DNA from: a virus
Length of the DNA: 64,000 nt
Direction: 5' to 3' (one strand)
Virus record (IMG/VR): IMGVR_UViG_3300036980_001087
Span: 1 to 64,000 of that record
Below are positions 1 to 8,488 of the stretch, in pieces. Within the stretch, counting starts at the first letter, position 1, and each line of letters opens with the position of its first letter. Below the pieces are notes generated by a model that was given only the letters and a program-made list of their open reading frames with translations, had not been told where the DNA came from and made no database searches. A program made the translations under genes and the position numbers.

Positions 1-2
1 AT

Positions 3-467
3 TTCTTTAAAACTTGGGCATCTTCTACTGGAAAATATCATCCTGCCTGTACTTGTGTAGATGGTGGACTTGTAAGGCATGTCCGTAGAGCAACATATAT
101 TGCCAATCGTTTATGTGAAGGTTGGGGTTTATTTGATTTAAGTAGAGATATAGTTTTGGCTGCTATTATTATCCACGATATAGCCAAAGTGCCTTCCGGA
201 GGTAATTACGCTGAATACGAAAATCATCCTATACATGCTCAAAAATATTTTGCAGTGATGGAAGTTAGTGATTCTTTTCCTGTGGAGAAGGCTTTTCCTG
301 TGCAAACTGGAATTACAAATGCTGTAATTCACCACATGGGGAGGTGGACTCCAAAGAGTGTAGCCAAGCCTATTGAATCCTATACATTAACAGAATTAGC
401 AGTTTATACTGCTGACTATATGGCAACCACTAAAGACCTCGTTACTCCGGAGGATGCACTTGAATAA
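3..467 (+). CDS. HD-domain phosphohydrolase, 5' end outside the window
   Basis: The reading frame is already open at the left edge, so the N-terminus is missing. The visible part has a His in a KYHPA-type segment, then GGLVRHVRRA and, about 30 residues later, IIHDIAK, which is the HD signature. These are the metal-binding positions of the HD superfamily. HD proteins hydrolyse phosphoesters of nucleotides or nucleic acids. The KYHxA...GGLxxH arrangement resembles YhaM-like or phage HD hydrolases, but the substrate cannot be read here. The gene overlaps the start of the methyltransferase that follows. I am sure of the HD motif and unsure of the specific role. Confidence 0.7.
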   Translation, partial: FFKTWASSTGKYHPACTCVDGGLVRHVRRATYIANRLCEGWGLFDLSRDIVLAAIIIHDIAKVPSGGNYAEYENHPIHAQKYFAVMEVSDSFPVEKAFPVQTGITNAVIHHMGRWTPKSVAKPIESYTLTELAVYTADYMATTKDLVTPEDALE

Positions 468-1137
468 ACAGGAGTTAGAGAAAAGAATCCGAGCGTTAGA
501 TCCATGGTTTGAGTATATTCAATTTCCTTTTGGGTTGGAATCAAGGCCCTGTCAAGATATTAAGCATGAAGTTTATAATCATCCTTTATCTTTAGCTACT
601 AGAGTGGAAAAATTATTACCATCTAATAGTGTAAAAGATAAAATGATTTTAGATATGGGGTGTAATGGGGGTTACTTCACATATCTTTATGCAAAGAATG
701 GTGCAATCGTAGACGCAATGGATTTAAATCCTAGATATGTGGAGCAAACCAAATTAATAAGAGATGTATTTGGAGGAGAATTTACAAGACCGGTAACTGT
801 TTCACAAGCAAATATAGAGTCTTTAGAAATAGCCTCAGAAACTTATGATGTAAGTTTGGGCTTGGGGCTTTTATATCATGTGACTAATCCTGTTCTTGCA
901 CTATATAATTTTTATAAAGTAACTAAGACCGGAGGACTTTGTATTTTAGAGTCCAATTGCTCAACAAAAATACCAGAGGGCACAGTGGAGTTTATGGGTA
1001 ATATTAAACCTTATAGTGCTATTTGGCGCTTCTCTCCCCAATCATTAAGGGATATGCTGGAGCATGTTGGATTTACTATAGAAGAAAGCATCACTTTTGC
1101 AGATGATTCTCGTATACTACTAATGGCCATTAAATGA
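460..1137 (+). CDS. SAM-dependent methyltransferase, CmoB/DUF1698-like
   Basis: This is a class I methyltransferase. Motif I (ILDMGCNGGYFTYLYA, about residues 63-78) binds SAM, and LGLGLLYHVTNP follows near residue 130, a pattern seen in the CmoB/DUF1698 family that alkylates tRNA wobble uridine. The N-terminal segment (ALDPWFEYIQFPFG) also fits that family. A phage copy could modify tRNA, DNA or a small molecule; the substrate is not shown. Start choice: the ATG at 454 directly abuts GGAGG (449-453), which is too close to use, whereas the in-frame TTG at 460 lies six bases from it and gives MNKQELEK. I therefore prefer TTG. The gene overlaps the HD gene upstream and the next gene downstream (ATGA). 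Confidence 0.75.
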   Translation: MNKQELEKRIRALDPWFEYIQFPFGLESRPCQDIKHEVYNHPLSLATRVEKLLPSNSVKDKMILDMGCNGGYFTYLYAKNGAIVDAMDLNPRYVEQTKLIRDVFGGEFTRPVTVSQANIESLEIASETYDVSLGLGLLYHVTNPVLALYNFYKVTKTGGLCILESNCSTKIPEGTVEFMGNIKPYSAIWRFSPQSLRDMLEHVGFTIEESITFADDSRILLMAIK

Positions 1138-1397
1138 AAAAAAGAATTAATAAGTTTAAATTAGGCCAAGTTTGGATACGGACCTTTGGGGATAAAGTGG
1201 TCTATAAAGTTATAAGTTGCCAGGCAGGAGAGGTAGCTTATGCTGAATTTAATCAGAAGAAGTGTAAAAATTGTACTATTCGTGGAATGTTATATGTTAA
1301 GGACGCAGCTACTAGAGGTTATTGCTGTAGATTAAATATCAATAATCCTGATATTAAAAAATTAACAAAATTAGAAGCGCTATTGGAGAACTTTTAA
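1134..1397 (+). CDS. hypothetical small basic protein with four cysteines
   Basis: An 87-residue protein that I do not recognise. It is basic and has a central KKCKNCTIRG segment plus a later YCCR pair, which could bind a metal ion. It is joined to the methyltransferase by an ATGA overlap, and its stop overlaps the start of the GIY-YIG gene, so it is translated as part of the same transcript. No membrane segment or enzymatic motif is visible. Confidence 0.6.
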   Translation: MKKRINKFKLGQVWIRTFGDKVVYKVISCQAGEVAYAEFNQKKCKNCTIRGMLYVKDAATRGYCCRLNINNPDIKKLTKLEALLENF

Positions 1398-1939
1398 TGT
1401 ATTATGGTTATATTTATAAAACAGTAAACAAAATTAATAATAAATTGTATATTGGAAAATTAAAAGGTTACTTTAATATAAGTTATAAAGGAAGCGGAAT
1501 AATTTTAAAACGAGCAATTAAAAAGTATGGGGCTATTAACTTTACTGTTAGGCCAATTGCCTATGCTAAAAATAAGCAGGAATTAAATAAATTAGAGTGT
1601 AAATATATCAAGGACTATAGGTTAAAATTTGGTTTACAGAAAATGTATAATATTGCGGATGGAGGACAGGGTGGGGCCTTATTTACTGGACACCACCACT
1701 CAAGGGATACCAAAAGCCGCCTTAGGTTTGCACGTCTAGGTAAAAAGCACACAAAAGAAACAATTATGAAACTTAGTAGGTCTCGTCCACATTCTAAATC
1801 TTGCTTATGTCCATTTTGTAAAAATAAATGTGGACTTGGGGTAGGAACATTCGGATTTAAAGGAAGAGTACACTCATTAAAGACTAAACGTGCTATGTCG
1901 AAAGCTAGAACTTTATATTACATAGAGAGGAATAGATAA
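1397..1939 (+). CDS. GIY-YIG homing endonuclease with NUMOD3-like repeats
   Basis: The N-terminus carries the GIY-YIG catalytic module (YGYIYKTVNKINNKLYIG, residues 3-20), with a conserved Glu-containing helix near residue 75 (LNKLECKYIKDY). The C-terminal half has NUMOD3-type DNA-binding segments (GKKHTKETIMKLSRS and a repeat near the end) around a CLCPFCKNKC zinc knuckle. Family knowledge: such free-standing enzymes cut intron-less or intergenic sites and spread their own gene. It is wedged exactly between two genes: its start overlaps the upstream stop (TAATG), and its stop overlaps the polymerase start, so it rides on the replication transcript. Confidence 0.85.
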   Translation: MYYGYIYKTVNKINNKLYIGKLKGYFNISYKGSGIILKRAIKKYGAINFTVRPIAYAKNKQELNKLECKYIKDYRLKFGLQKMYNIADGGQGGALFTGHHHSRDTKSRLRFARLGKKHTKETIMKLSRSRPHSKSCLCPFCKNKCGLGVGTFGFKGRVHSLKTKRAMSKARTLYYIERNR

Positions 1940-4269
1940 TGCTATTACATTGTGAGGACTGCGCATTAAAGAAAATAGGTTGTGTTGGGGGAGAGGGGAA
2001 AGTACCCACAGAAATAATGGTGGTGTGTGATAAGCCGAGCCTTGAAGATATTAATAATGGTAGGGCCTTTAGTGGAAAACTTAATGAACAAATTGAGTCT
2101 TTCTTGACTTTAGCCAATATACCAACTAGTATAGTTTATAAAACTAATATTGTTAAGGGCTATGTTAAGCCTAAATTAAATGTAAGCATTGTTTCTATAC
2201 GTAAGTGTTTCCCTTATCTTGAGAAAGAAATAGCTACTGTGGCTCCAAAAGTTATAATGTTAATGGGAGCCACTGCATATAAAGGTTTTAAAGGTAGAGC
2301 AGATGTGGGCACCTGTTACTATGATGAGCAGTATAAGGCCTGGATCCTTTATAGTTTACATCCAATGAAGCCGCTATATTCAGGCCAAGAGTCTGATTAT
2401 ACTACACTAATGAATCATTTTAAAAAAGCAAAAGAATTAATTTCTACTGTTGCTTCTTCCGGATTAGCAAGACCCCCAGTAACCATTATTAAAACAACTG
2501 AAGAGCTCATAAATTTAATTCCTACTCTCTCACAATATGAAGAGTATGGGCTTGACTGCGAAACTATGGGCTTAAATATCCCAAAAGATAAAACACTTAC
2601 ACTTGGCTTAGCCAATGATAAAATTACAGTAGGCATTATTTTAAATAAGGATATGCTACCAATAATTAATGTCCTCTTCACCACTGCCTCTATTATTGGG
2701 CATAATCTTAAATTTGACCTTCAGGCCCTTAGAGGTTATGGGCTCATTGCAACCAAGATTTCTGGGGACACTATGTTGGAGCACTATGTTTTAGATCCTT
2801 TAGCTCCTAGCCATGAATTAGTTAGTTTATGTCTCAAAGAATTGCAGACCTCATTTGATAAAAATCTAGATTACGCCACCTTATTTAATAATGGAATAAC
2901 CCAAGAAATCCTAGAGACATTAGCTGAGCGTGGTGCATTAGATGCTTATTTATCCTATAAATTACATCAGAAATATATGCCCAGAATAAAGGCTGATCCC
3001 GCAGCTATTGACTTTTTTGAAAAAACAGTAATGCCTATTTGTTCATTGCTTGCTGAAATTGAATTTAATGGAGTGATGATTAATCAGGAGGAGCTATTTG
3101 CAACCGAGACTACGATTAATTATCAATTAAAGAGCAAAGAGGCGGAGCTTCTAACTGATCCTATTATTAAAGAGTTTGAGCATAAAGAGGGCATAGAGGC
3201 TATAAATTTTGGTTCACCTAAACAAATGAGCAATCTTATTTATAAATATCTTAAGTTTCCTGTGGATAAAGAAAAAGGAAAAACTACCAAGAAAGAGGTA
3301 ATTGAAAAATTAAATGAACAAGTTAAGCACCCCTTAATTACTAAGCTTTTAGAGTACAGAAATATGGCTAAACTAAGGGATACTTATATAGATGGAATTA
3401 AAGATGGGCTATCAAGATCAGATGATGGTAGATTGCATGTAGACTTTAGTCAGATTAATGTAATTACTGGAAGGCTTTCTTGTTCTAAGCCCAATCTGCA
3501 GACTATACCTAAGGCCGTAGAGAACGCCTCTATTATCCGTAAAATGTTTGGAGCAAGGCCAGGGTATTCTTTAGTTGAAATGGACTTTAAGCAACTTGAG
3601 GTACGTATATGGGCACACCTTTCTAAAGATGCCGCACTTCTTAATATGTTACAGGAAGATGGGGACATACATAGAAAGATTGCGTCTAAAGTAAAGGGCA
3701 TTCCGGAAGATCAAATTACAGATGAGCAACGTTATCAGGCCAAAGAAATTGTATTCGGGCTTATCTATGGCATGGGGGTTAAGGCGTTGGCAGAACGTAC
3801 AGGAATAACAATAGAAGAGGCCACGTTTATTAAGAATGAATTTTTTACCACTTTTCCTGAAGCTACCATTTGGATTAAACAAGTTCAGGATTTTGGACTT
3901 AAATATCAATATGTTTTAACCCCATTTAATAGACGTATTCCGATAATTTATAATCCTAATGACAAAGAGGCCATCTCTTCTGCACAAAGACATGCAGTAA
4001 ATTATCCAATCCAAAGTACTGGAGGAGAATTAACAAATGTTACTGGAGTATATTTATTAGACATAATTAATAAGGCTGGAATCGATGCTAAGATAATTCT
4101 TAATGTACATGACTCTTTAATCTGGGAAATTAAAGATGAGGAAATTTCAAAATTTAAACCTGTGGCACTTGAGGCCATTAAAAAGACCAGTGATAGAATA
4201 AACTTTAGGGCCTTTTTACGGGCTAGCTTTAAAGTGGGTAAGAATTTAGGGGAACAAAAAGATCTTTAA
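1939..4269 (+). CDS. polA: DNA polymerase I (family A) with N-terminal uracil-DNA-glycosylase-like domain
   Basis: This is the replicative polymerase, 776 residues. Residues 1-170 resemble a family 4/5 uracil-DNA glycosylase: C5xxC8 and C90 look like Fe-S ligands, followed by CDKPSLED, KTNIVKGY and SLHP near residue 141. Next comes a DEDD 3'-5' exonuclease (D206, E208 in GLDCETMG; GHNLKFD near 254), then the polymerase: TGRLSCSKPNLQTIP (510-524), motif A with D549 (EMDFKQLEVR), motif B with K602, F606, Y610 and G611, and motif C H724-D725. All polymerase catalytic residues are present. Phe at 606 is the E. coli Pol I-like state. Whether the glycosylase-like domain still binds or excises uracil is not clear, because its first motif is altered. 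Confidence 0.95.
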   Translation: MLLHCEDCALKKIGCVGGEGKVPTEIMVVCDKPSLEDINNGRAFSGKLNEQIESFLTLANIPTSIVYKTNIVKGYVKPKLNVSIVSIRKCFPYLEKEIATVAPKVIMLMGATAYKGFKGRADVGTCYYDEQYKAWILYSLHPMKPLYSGQESDYTTLMNHFKKAKELISTVASSGLARPPVTIIKTTEELINLIPTLSQYEEYGLDCETMGLNIPKDKTLTLGLANDKITVGIILNKDMLPIINVLFTTASIIGHNLKFDLQALRGYGLIATKISGDTMLEHYVLDPLAPSHELVSLCLKELQTSFDKNLDYATLFNNGITQEILETLAERGALDAYLSYKLHQKYMPRIKADPAAIDFFEKTVMPICSLLAEIEFNGVMINQEELFATETTINYQLKSKEAELLTDPIIKEFEHKEGIEAINFGSPKQMSNLIYKYLKFPVDKEKGKTTKKEVIEKLNEQVKHPLITKLLEYRNMAKLRDTYIDGIKDGLSRSDDGRLHVDFSQINVITGRLSCSKPNLQTIPKAVENASIIRKMFGARPGYSLVEMDFKQLEVRIWAHLSKDAALLNMLQEDGDIHRKIASKVKGIPEDQITDEQRYQAKEIVFGLIYGMGVKALAERTGITIEEATFIKNEFFTTFPEATIWIKQVQDFGLKYQYVLTPFNRRIPIIYNPNDKEAISSAQRHAVNYPIQSTGGELTNVTGVYLLDIINKAGIDAKIILNVHDSLIWEIKDEEISKFKPVALEAIKKTSDRINFRAFLRASFKVGKNLGEQKDL

Positions 4270-4276
4270 ATGGCTA

Positions 4277-4296
4277 TTTGGTATATAATATATAAT
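4277..4296 (+). promoter_or_regulatory. repeated promoter-like motif 1 (TTTGGTATATAATATATA)
   Basis: A short gap after the polymerase gene contains TTTGGTATATAATATATA, 14 bases before the next start codon. The same 18 bases recur before the gene at 14011, and a 13-base core recurs before the gene at 12704. TGG followed by TATATA fits an extended -10 element; I see no consistent -35 box. It is probably an internal phage promoter. Confidence 0.6.
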
Positions 4297-4309
4297 AGAA
4301 GGAGCCACA

Positions 4310-4717
4310 ATGGGTAAAGAAGTTGGAACAAGAGAATATTTTGGGGCAGTTTTAAAGAAAGTCTCAGATCGAGAGGGAAAGAATGGGCCCTATTTAATGT
4401 GGGAATTTACTGATGATAATGGTGACAGGAGAGTGGGATTCACTGATAGTGAAATTATAGTAGGTAATAGGACCTGGACATGGCTTTATATGTTGGGTAT
4501 ATCTTTACATGTGGGAGATATTTTAGAGTTACAGGACCTTCAGGACTTAGAGTGCTTTATCTTTCTAGACGACAAAGGTACTGTAAGAATGGTAGCTGGA
4601 ACTCTTGAGCCAAAGCAGGTAGAAGACCAACCACAAACTACATCAATAGAAGCGCCTAAGCCAATTGAGCAACCGAAGAAGCCCGGCCAATCAGAGGCAG
4701 GAGAATTATTCAGTTAA
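4310..4717 (+). CDS. hypothetical protein, possible ssDNA-binding/replication accessory protein
   Basis: A 135-residue protein. The first 100 residues look like a compact beta-rich domain (GAVLKKVSDREGKNGPYLMW, then VGDILELQDL). The tail is long, proline- and glutamine-rich and ends in an acidic-hydrophobic tip (GELFS). A globular beta domain plus a disordered tail with an acidic tip is the layout of phage single-stranded DNA-binding proteins, and it lies between polymerase and nuclease genes, so I infer such a role weakly. It is the first gene after the TATATAATATA motif and has a GAAGGAG ribosome binding site. Confidence 0.6.
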   Translation: MGKEVGTREYFGAVLKKVSDREGKNGPYLMWEFTDDNGDRRVGFTDSEIIVGNRTWTWLYMLGISLHVGDILELQDLQDLECFIFLDDKGTVRMVAGTLEPKQVEDQPQTTSIEAPKPIEQPKKPGQSEAGELFS

Positions 4718-5049
4718 TGACTAGCCATGAGTTTGGCAAAAGATTACAGGACTATGTTGCTTCCTTGTTTAAGTCAATTTATCCTCAGGCCAGGTCAACA
4801 AAGGGCAGTGGTAATAGAGGGGAGCACGGGGATGTGCAACAGCCGTGGTTTATTATAGAATGTAAAGCTAAATCAACAGACAGCATAACAGTAAATAGAG
4901 ACGTATGGAAGAAACTAGACGCGGATATTCCAGTAGGAAGTAATAGACTTCCACTTTATATTATTGAGAATAAACATGGAGAAAGATTTGCAGTACTAAA
5001 GATAGAGGATTTTATGGCTATCTTTAAAAAGAGTATCAAGGAGGATTAA
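4717..5049 (+). CDS. PD-(D/E)xK nuclease, resolvase-like
   Basis: A 110-residue protein with the PD-(D/E)xK active-site pattern: D39 in EHGDV, then E48 and K50 in FIIECKAK. An early Glu (E5) lies in a helix, as in archaeal-type Holliday-junction resolvases and related small nucleases. STKGSGNRGEHGD is the basic, glycine-rich loop often found just before the catalytic Asp. It probably cleaves branched or damaged DNA during recombination. It overlaps both neighbours by TAATG-type junctions and lies just upstream of RecA. A RuvC-like enzyme is also encoded nearby, so the division of labour is unknown. Confidence 0.7.
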   Translation: MTSHEFGKRLQDYVASLFKSIYPQARSTKGSGNRGEHGDVQQPWFIIECKAKSTDSITVNRDVWKKLDADIPVGSNRLPLYIIENKHGERFAVLKIEDFMAIFKKSIKED

Positions 5050-5216
5050 TGTATATTTTATTTTTTCAAGTAGAGAGTATGAAGGATACTCGGACTTATG
5101 TTGCTAGACTTTGTGAAACGATTGGAGAGGCCCTAGAGCAAAGGGAAGAAATTATTAATCATGGATGGCATGATGAAACAGTGATCCATACAGATATTAA
5201 AGAAGGTAATGTTTAA
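5049..5216 (+). CDS. hypothetical 55-residue protein
   Basis: An open frame that starts on the TAATG overlap with the nuclease gene and ends on a TAATG overlap with the next one, which is the packing style of this region. It begins MYILFFQVESMKDTRTYVAR and is acidic towards the end. No known motif. The position in a chain of coupled genes is the main support. Confidence 0.5.
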   Translation: MYILFFQVESMKDTRTYVARLCETIGEALEQREEIINHGWHDETVIHTDIKEGNV

Positions 5217-5356
5217 TGAAAAAGAAGCAGAATATCCATATCTCACGAAATACTACTTGCATAGTTTGTAATAGAAGGTCTAAATTTATACTGTGTGCGC
5301 GTTGTGAAAAGAAATACTTAAGGAGGAAGCAATGTCTGAAGATAAAAAAACAATGA
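5216..5356 (+). CDS. hypothetical 46-residue zinc-ribbon-like protein
   Basis: A small basic protein with two CxxC knuckles, CIVC and CARC, about 12 residues apart, typical of a zinc ribbon. It starts at a TAATG overlap and its 3' end overlaps the first codons of recA, so the recA ribosome binding site (AAGGAGG) lies inside it. It is likely translated and may couple to recA. The function is unknown. Confidence 0.5.
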   Translation: MKKKQNIHISRNTTCIVCNRRSKFILCARCEKKYLRRKQCLKIKKQ

Positions 5357-6324
5357 ATGAGGTTTTAAAAGAACTTAATAAGAAGTTTGGCCGAACAGCC
5401 GTTAACTATGCAGATAAACTTTCATCTAGAGAACGTATCCCCTTTAAGCAGAAGGCTTTAAATGATTTAACTGGAGGTGGAGTACCGAGGGGACAATTCA
5501 CAACTATATGGGGTGGTTCAAGTTGTGGAAAATCCTCTACTATTCTAGATCTTATTACTGAAGCCCAGAAAAGAGGGCTTGTTTGTGTTTATTGTGACCT
5601 GGAGCACTCCTATGATCCAATATGGGCTGCCAAACATGGTGTGGATACATCAAAATTGATCTACGGTGACTTCAGCAGTGCCGAAGAACCTATGGACGCC
5701 CTAATTACCTTCTGTAAAGCACAGGTGGCCGATTTGATCATTGTAGACTCAATTCAAGGCCTTTCTCCTAAGGGGGAGCAGGAAGAAAAGGGCGGTAAAG
5801 AAAAGTCAGTAGAACAAGATACAATGGCCTTATTGGCTAGAAAGCTTTCTCAGTTCTTTAGAATGGCTGCTGGGGTAGTTAGCCAGGCAAATACCGCGGT
5901 TGTATTAGTAGGTCAGACACGATTGGATCTGGGTGGATTTATTAAACTCGAAACTCTTTCTGGCGGACATGCTTTACTCCACTGGTCAAGTATCATTCTT
6001 CATTTACGTAGGGGACAGAAGGCCGATGCCCCAACGGCCGATAAAGAGGATCCCGAAACAGGTAAGAAAGAAAAAGTTATAGTTGGCTTTAACTGTGTGA
6101 TTAAACTAAACAAATGTAAAGTATCCGGGGCAGTAGAGGGAAACGAAATGAGCCTGCCCTTTTACTTTCAATATGGTTTAACTGATGGAGAAACCCCAGC
6201 AGAAGTAACTGTTGAAGAAAAGCCGGTTTCTGCAGAAGAAATAATGGCAGATGTCAATGCAACAGATCCGTGTCCTGAAGTTAAAGAGAAAAAGAAACGT
6301 GGTAGAAAAGCTAAGGGAGCATAA
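5332..6324 (+). CDS. recA: RecA-family recombinase
   Basis: A 330-residue RecA-like protein: Walker A GGSSCGKSS at 61-69, Walker B LIIVDS near 135-140, and an L2-type loop around GGFIKLETLSGGHAL. It would form filaments on single-stranded DNA and drive strand exchange, which is consistent with SbcCD and two resolvase-type nucleases close by. The C-terminus is a charged Lys/Glu-rich tail ending in KKKRGRKAKGA. The Walker A differs from bacterial GPESSGKT but fits phage UvsX/RecA variants. It has a strong AAGGAGG ribosome binding site. Confidence 0.92.
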   Translation: MSEDKKTMNEVLKELNKKFGRTAVNYADKLSSRERIPFKQKALNDLTGGGVPRGQFTTIWGGSSCGKSSTILDLITEAQKRGLVCVYCDLEHSYDPIWAAKHGVDTSKLIYGDFSSAEEPMDALITFCKAQVADLIIVDSIQGLSPKGEQEEKGGKEKSVEQDTMALLARKLSQFFRMAAGVVSQANTAVVLVGQTRLDLGGFIKLETLSGGHALLHWSSIILHLRRGQKADAPTADKEDPETGKKEKVIVGFNCVIKLNKCKVSGAVEGNEMSLPFYFQYGLTDGETPAEVTVEEKPVSAEEIMADVNATDPCPEVKEKKKRGRKAKGA

Positions 6325-6325
6325 G

Positions 6326-6760
6326 ATGGATAATAAAGATGTAATTAAAGCAATGTGTGATGCAAAATTAGAAAGCCTTAAGCCTTACTTTGTTGAATTA
6401 GATAAGATAGCAAAGCAATTTTATACTGATGCTGATATTCTCTCCTTCCCACAATATGGGCCTATTGAGAATAAGCTAGTGGGAATGTACACCTTCATTA
6501 ATTCAGTATATAAAGAGATGGACGCTATAACTGATACATATAGCGCGCAAAGATTTAATCAATTGAAAGTAAAAGCAGAGATTGATAGTGTTAAATTTGT
6601 TGCTGATGTAGCAAAGCATGATGCTGCAGAATATACCTCAGATTTAAGATTAACGACCGCAATCTTAGAGGGAAGGGTTAATGATATTGAGCAACTTTTA
6701 ACAACTTGTCGTCGACATCTCTATGTCGATCGTAAAGAGCACTCCTATGAAAAAAGATGA
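6326..6760 (+). CDS. hypothetical helical protein
   Basis: 144 residues starting at the ATG at 6326, just after recA. The frame is open further upstream, but GGGAG precedes this ATG and the extension would lie inside recA. The protein is predicted to be mostly helical, with an acidic N-terminal half and a C-terminal stretch (TAILEGRVNDIEQLLTT) that could form a coiled coil. I do not recognise it. Its location suggests a recombination accessory role. Confidence 0.6.
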   Translation: MDNKDVIKAMCDAKLESLKPYFVELDKIAKQFYTDADILSFPQYGPIENKLVGMYTFINSVYKEMDAITDTYSAQRFNQLKVKAEIDSVKFVADVAKHDAAEYTSDLRLTTAILEGRVNDIEQLLTTCRRHLYVDRKEHSYEKR

Positions 6761-7208
6761 ACTTAGGGAATTTGAAAATATAATTATATTAATTGAGCAA
6801 TTGGATAGAACTATAACCGTCTATCAAATACAGAAAGGCCAAGCCCCTGTAGCTTATACTTATCTATATGAGCTTTGTATTTTAAGATTACTGGAATTGT
6901 TTAAAGCTAATCCGGAGTTTATTCAAGGAGTAGGAGAGGTTACAGAGAAGGCAGTAATAATGCTACTTAAGTTAATTAAAGAGCAGTCTCCTCAAGATAC
7001 TAAAATAATGAATGAGTTGCGGAAGATTAAAGAACTGGCTAATGGTACAGATATAAAAATTCCAGATACTGTAAATGAGTTTTTAAAGCAATTCCCAAAG
7101 AATAAATGTACAGTAAATCCTAAAACACAGGATCCTATGGATAAACTTATAGACGATTATTTAAAGAAAAAGAAACAAAAAAGGAAAAAGGATAATGGTA
7201 AAACTTAA
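6747..7208 (+). CDS. hypothetical helical protein with Lys-rich tail
   Basis: About 153 residues from the ATG at 6747 (AAAGAG upstream). The alternative in-frame ATG at 6723 has no ribosome binding site. It is almost entirely helical (FENIIILIEQLDRTITVYQI) and ends in a very basic KKKKQKRKKDN tail that may touch nucleic acid. It overlaps both neighbours. No family recognised. Confidence 0.6.
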   Translation: MKKDELREFENIIILIEQLDRTITVYQIQKGQAPVAYTYLYELCILRLLELFKANPEFIQGVGEVTEKAVIMLLKLIKEQSPQDTKIMNELRKIKELANGTDIKIPDTVNEFLKQFPKNKCTVNPKTQDPMDKLIDDYLKKKKQKRKKDNGKT

Positions 7209-7848
7209 CTCCAATATAAATGGGGAAGCTCTACAACCACTATTTTCTTCCTATTTAGAAGAAAGCCTGAGGCACGATAAATGTTTACATTGTAAAAGGC
7301 CTATTCTTCCTGGAACTGAAGTTCCACGAGAACGTCTTTATCCTTATGAACTACATAGCGCCTGTATTAATTCCTTTTTACAATATTGGTCTGTTGAATT
7401 ATTAGGGGACTTTAAGCCAGTAGATGATAAATTTAATACAATGGGGTCTAGTTTAATATTAAGTATAGATGAGGGTTTAAATGAGGACATCCAGCATATT
7501 ATTCTTAAACGATTAGCACAAAGTATTATTGATGCGGTGCCTAGTGGGGCAGTAATTAGGGATTCTTATATATCCATAGAGCCACTTAATCAGTGCACCT
7601 TACAGAGAGTTATACGGGCATCTGTAAAAGTTTTTCCAATATGCATGTTTTGCCACGGGGATCGTAAATTAATTGGACCAGAAAAGTATAATTTTATGGA
7701 TGAAAATACTCAAATTTTTCCTGTAACAGACACAATAAAAATTGAAGAACTTGTAAGCACGGAAGATAAAGCCTATGTATTTCATAATTCATGTTTAAAT
7801 AATGCACTTAATAGATTTAAATGCTACCATGGAGGACGGTATGAATAA
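7195..7848 (+). CDS. protein with two LIM-like zinc knuckles
   Basis: 217 residues. The N-terminal part has CLHC, then about 22 residues, then LHSAC. The C-terminal part repeats the plan with CMFC and FHNSC. This CxxC-x(about 22-40)-HxxxC arrangement is a treble-clef/LIM-like zinc site occurring twice, at the two ends of a 110-residue mixed alpha/beta middle (ILSIDEGLNEDIQHIILKRL). Duplicate zinc knuckles are common in nucleic-acid- or protein-binding adaptors. The function is unknown. It overlaps the ClpP-like gene. Confidence 0.6.
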   Translation: MVKLNSNINGEALQPLFSSYLEESLRHDKCLHCKRPILPGTEVPRERLYPYELHSACINSFLQYWSVELLGDFKPVDDKFNTMGSSLILSIDEGLNEDIQHIILKRLAQSIIDAVPSGAVIRDSYISIEPLNQCTLQRVIRASVKVFPICMFCHGDRKLIGPEKYNFMDENTQIFPVTDTIKIEELVSTEDKAYVFHNSCLNNALNRFKCYHGGRYE

Positions 7849-8488
7849 GAAGGAGATAGAGTTTGAACAGGGCCCCGATTTAAGAGTAAGACTTAATCCT
7901 AAAGCCTTGTCTTGGGACTTATTTTTATTCGGAGAAGTTGAGCCTCGTAGAGTAGCAGAATTAATACAGCACATGTTAGTATTGGATGCTACTGATGAAA
8001 AGCGCCCTATAAATCTTCTTCTTTGTTCTCCCGGAGGGCATTGTTCTGCTGGGTATGCTTTAATTGATGTAATTACAAGCATGCGCCACGTGGTAAGAAC
8101 CATTGCCTTAGGAGAGGTTTGTTCCATGGGATCTCTTATCTTTATCTCAGGTACTCCTGGTCAGCGCTATATGGGAAGCAGAACTTTGTGTTTATTCCAC
8201 CCTATTAGTGACTCTGTAGCGGATTATGGTAGTTTTATTAAAGATAGAGTAAAAAGTTTAGAGCAGTCTGAGCGCTTTTCACAAGATCTTTTACAGTCAA
8301 GAACAGGACTTACTAATACAATGATTGATAAAGCAAACCATGGGGAACTATGGTTGGATGCTGGTGAATGTTTAAAGTATAAAGTAGCAGACACTATTAT
8401 TACTGATAATGAAGTCATTGCTCAGATGTATGGTGCAATGGTAAAAGAAAGAGCAAAAGTTGCTCCTAAGAAGAAGAAAGTAAAATGA
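7841..8488 (+). CDS. clpP: ClpP-like serine protease
   Basis: 215 residues from the ATG at 7841, five bases after GGAGG; an earlier in-frame ATG lacks a site. The ClpP fold is clear: LLLCSPGGHCSAGYAL (residues 59-74) is the oxyanion segment, S95 lies in GEVCSMGSLIF, H120 in LCLFHP, and D163 follows in MIDKANHG, so the catalytic triad is complete. The tail is lysine-rich. ClpP family members form barrel-shaped proteases. In many phages the relatives sit beside the portal and mature capsids, but here the gene lies among recombination genes and the capsid has its own prohead protease, so host or phage regulatory proteolysis is an alternative. Confidence 0.88.
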   Translation: MNKKEIEFEQGPDLRVRLNPKALSWDLFLFGEVEPRRVAELIQHMLVLDATDEKRPINLLLCSPGGHCSAGYALIDVITSMRHVVRTIALGEVCSMGSLIFISGTPGQRYMGSRTLCLFHPISDSVADYGSFIKDRVKSLEQSERFSQDLLQSRTGLTNTMIDKANHGELWLDAGECLKYKVADTIITDNEVIAQMYGAMVKERAKVAPKKKKVK

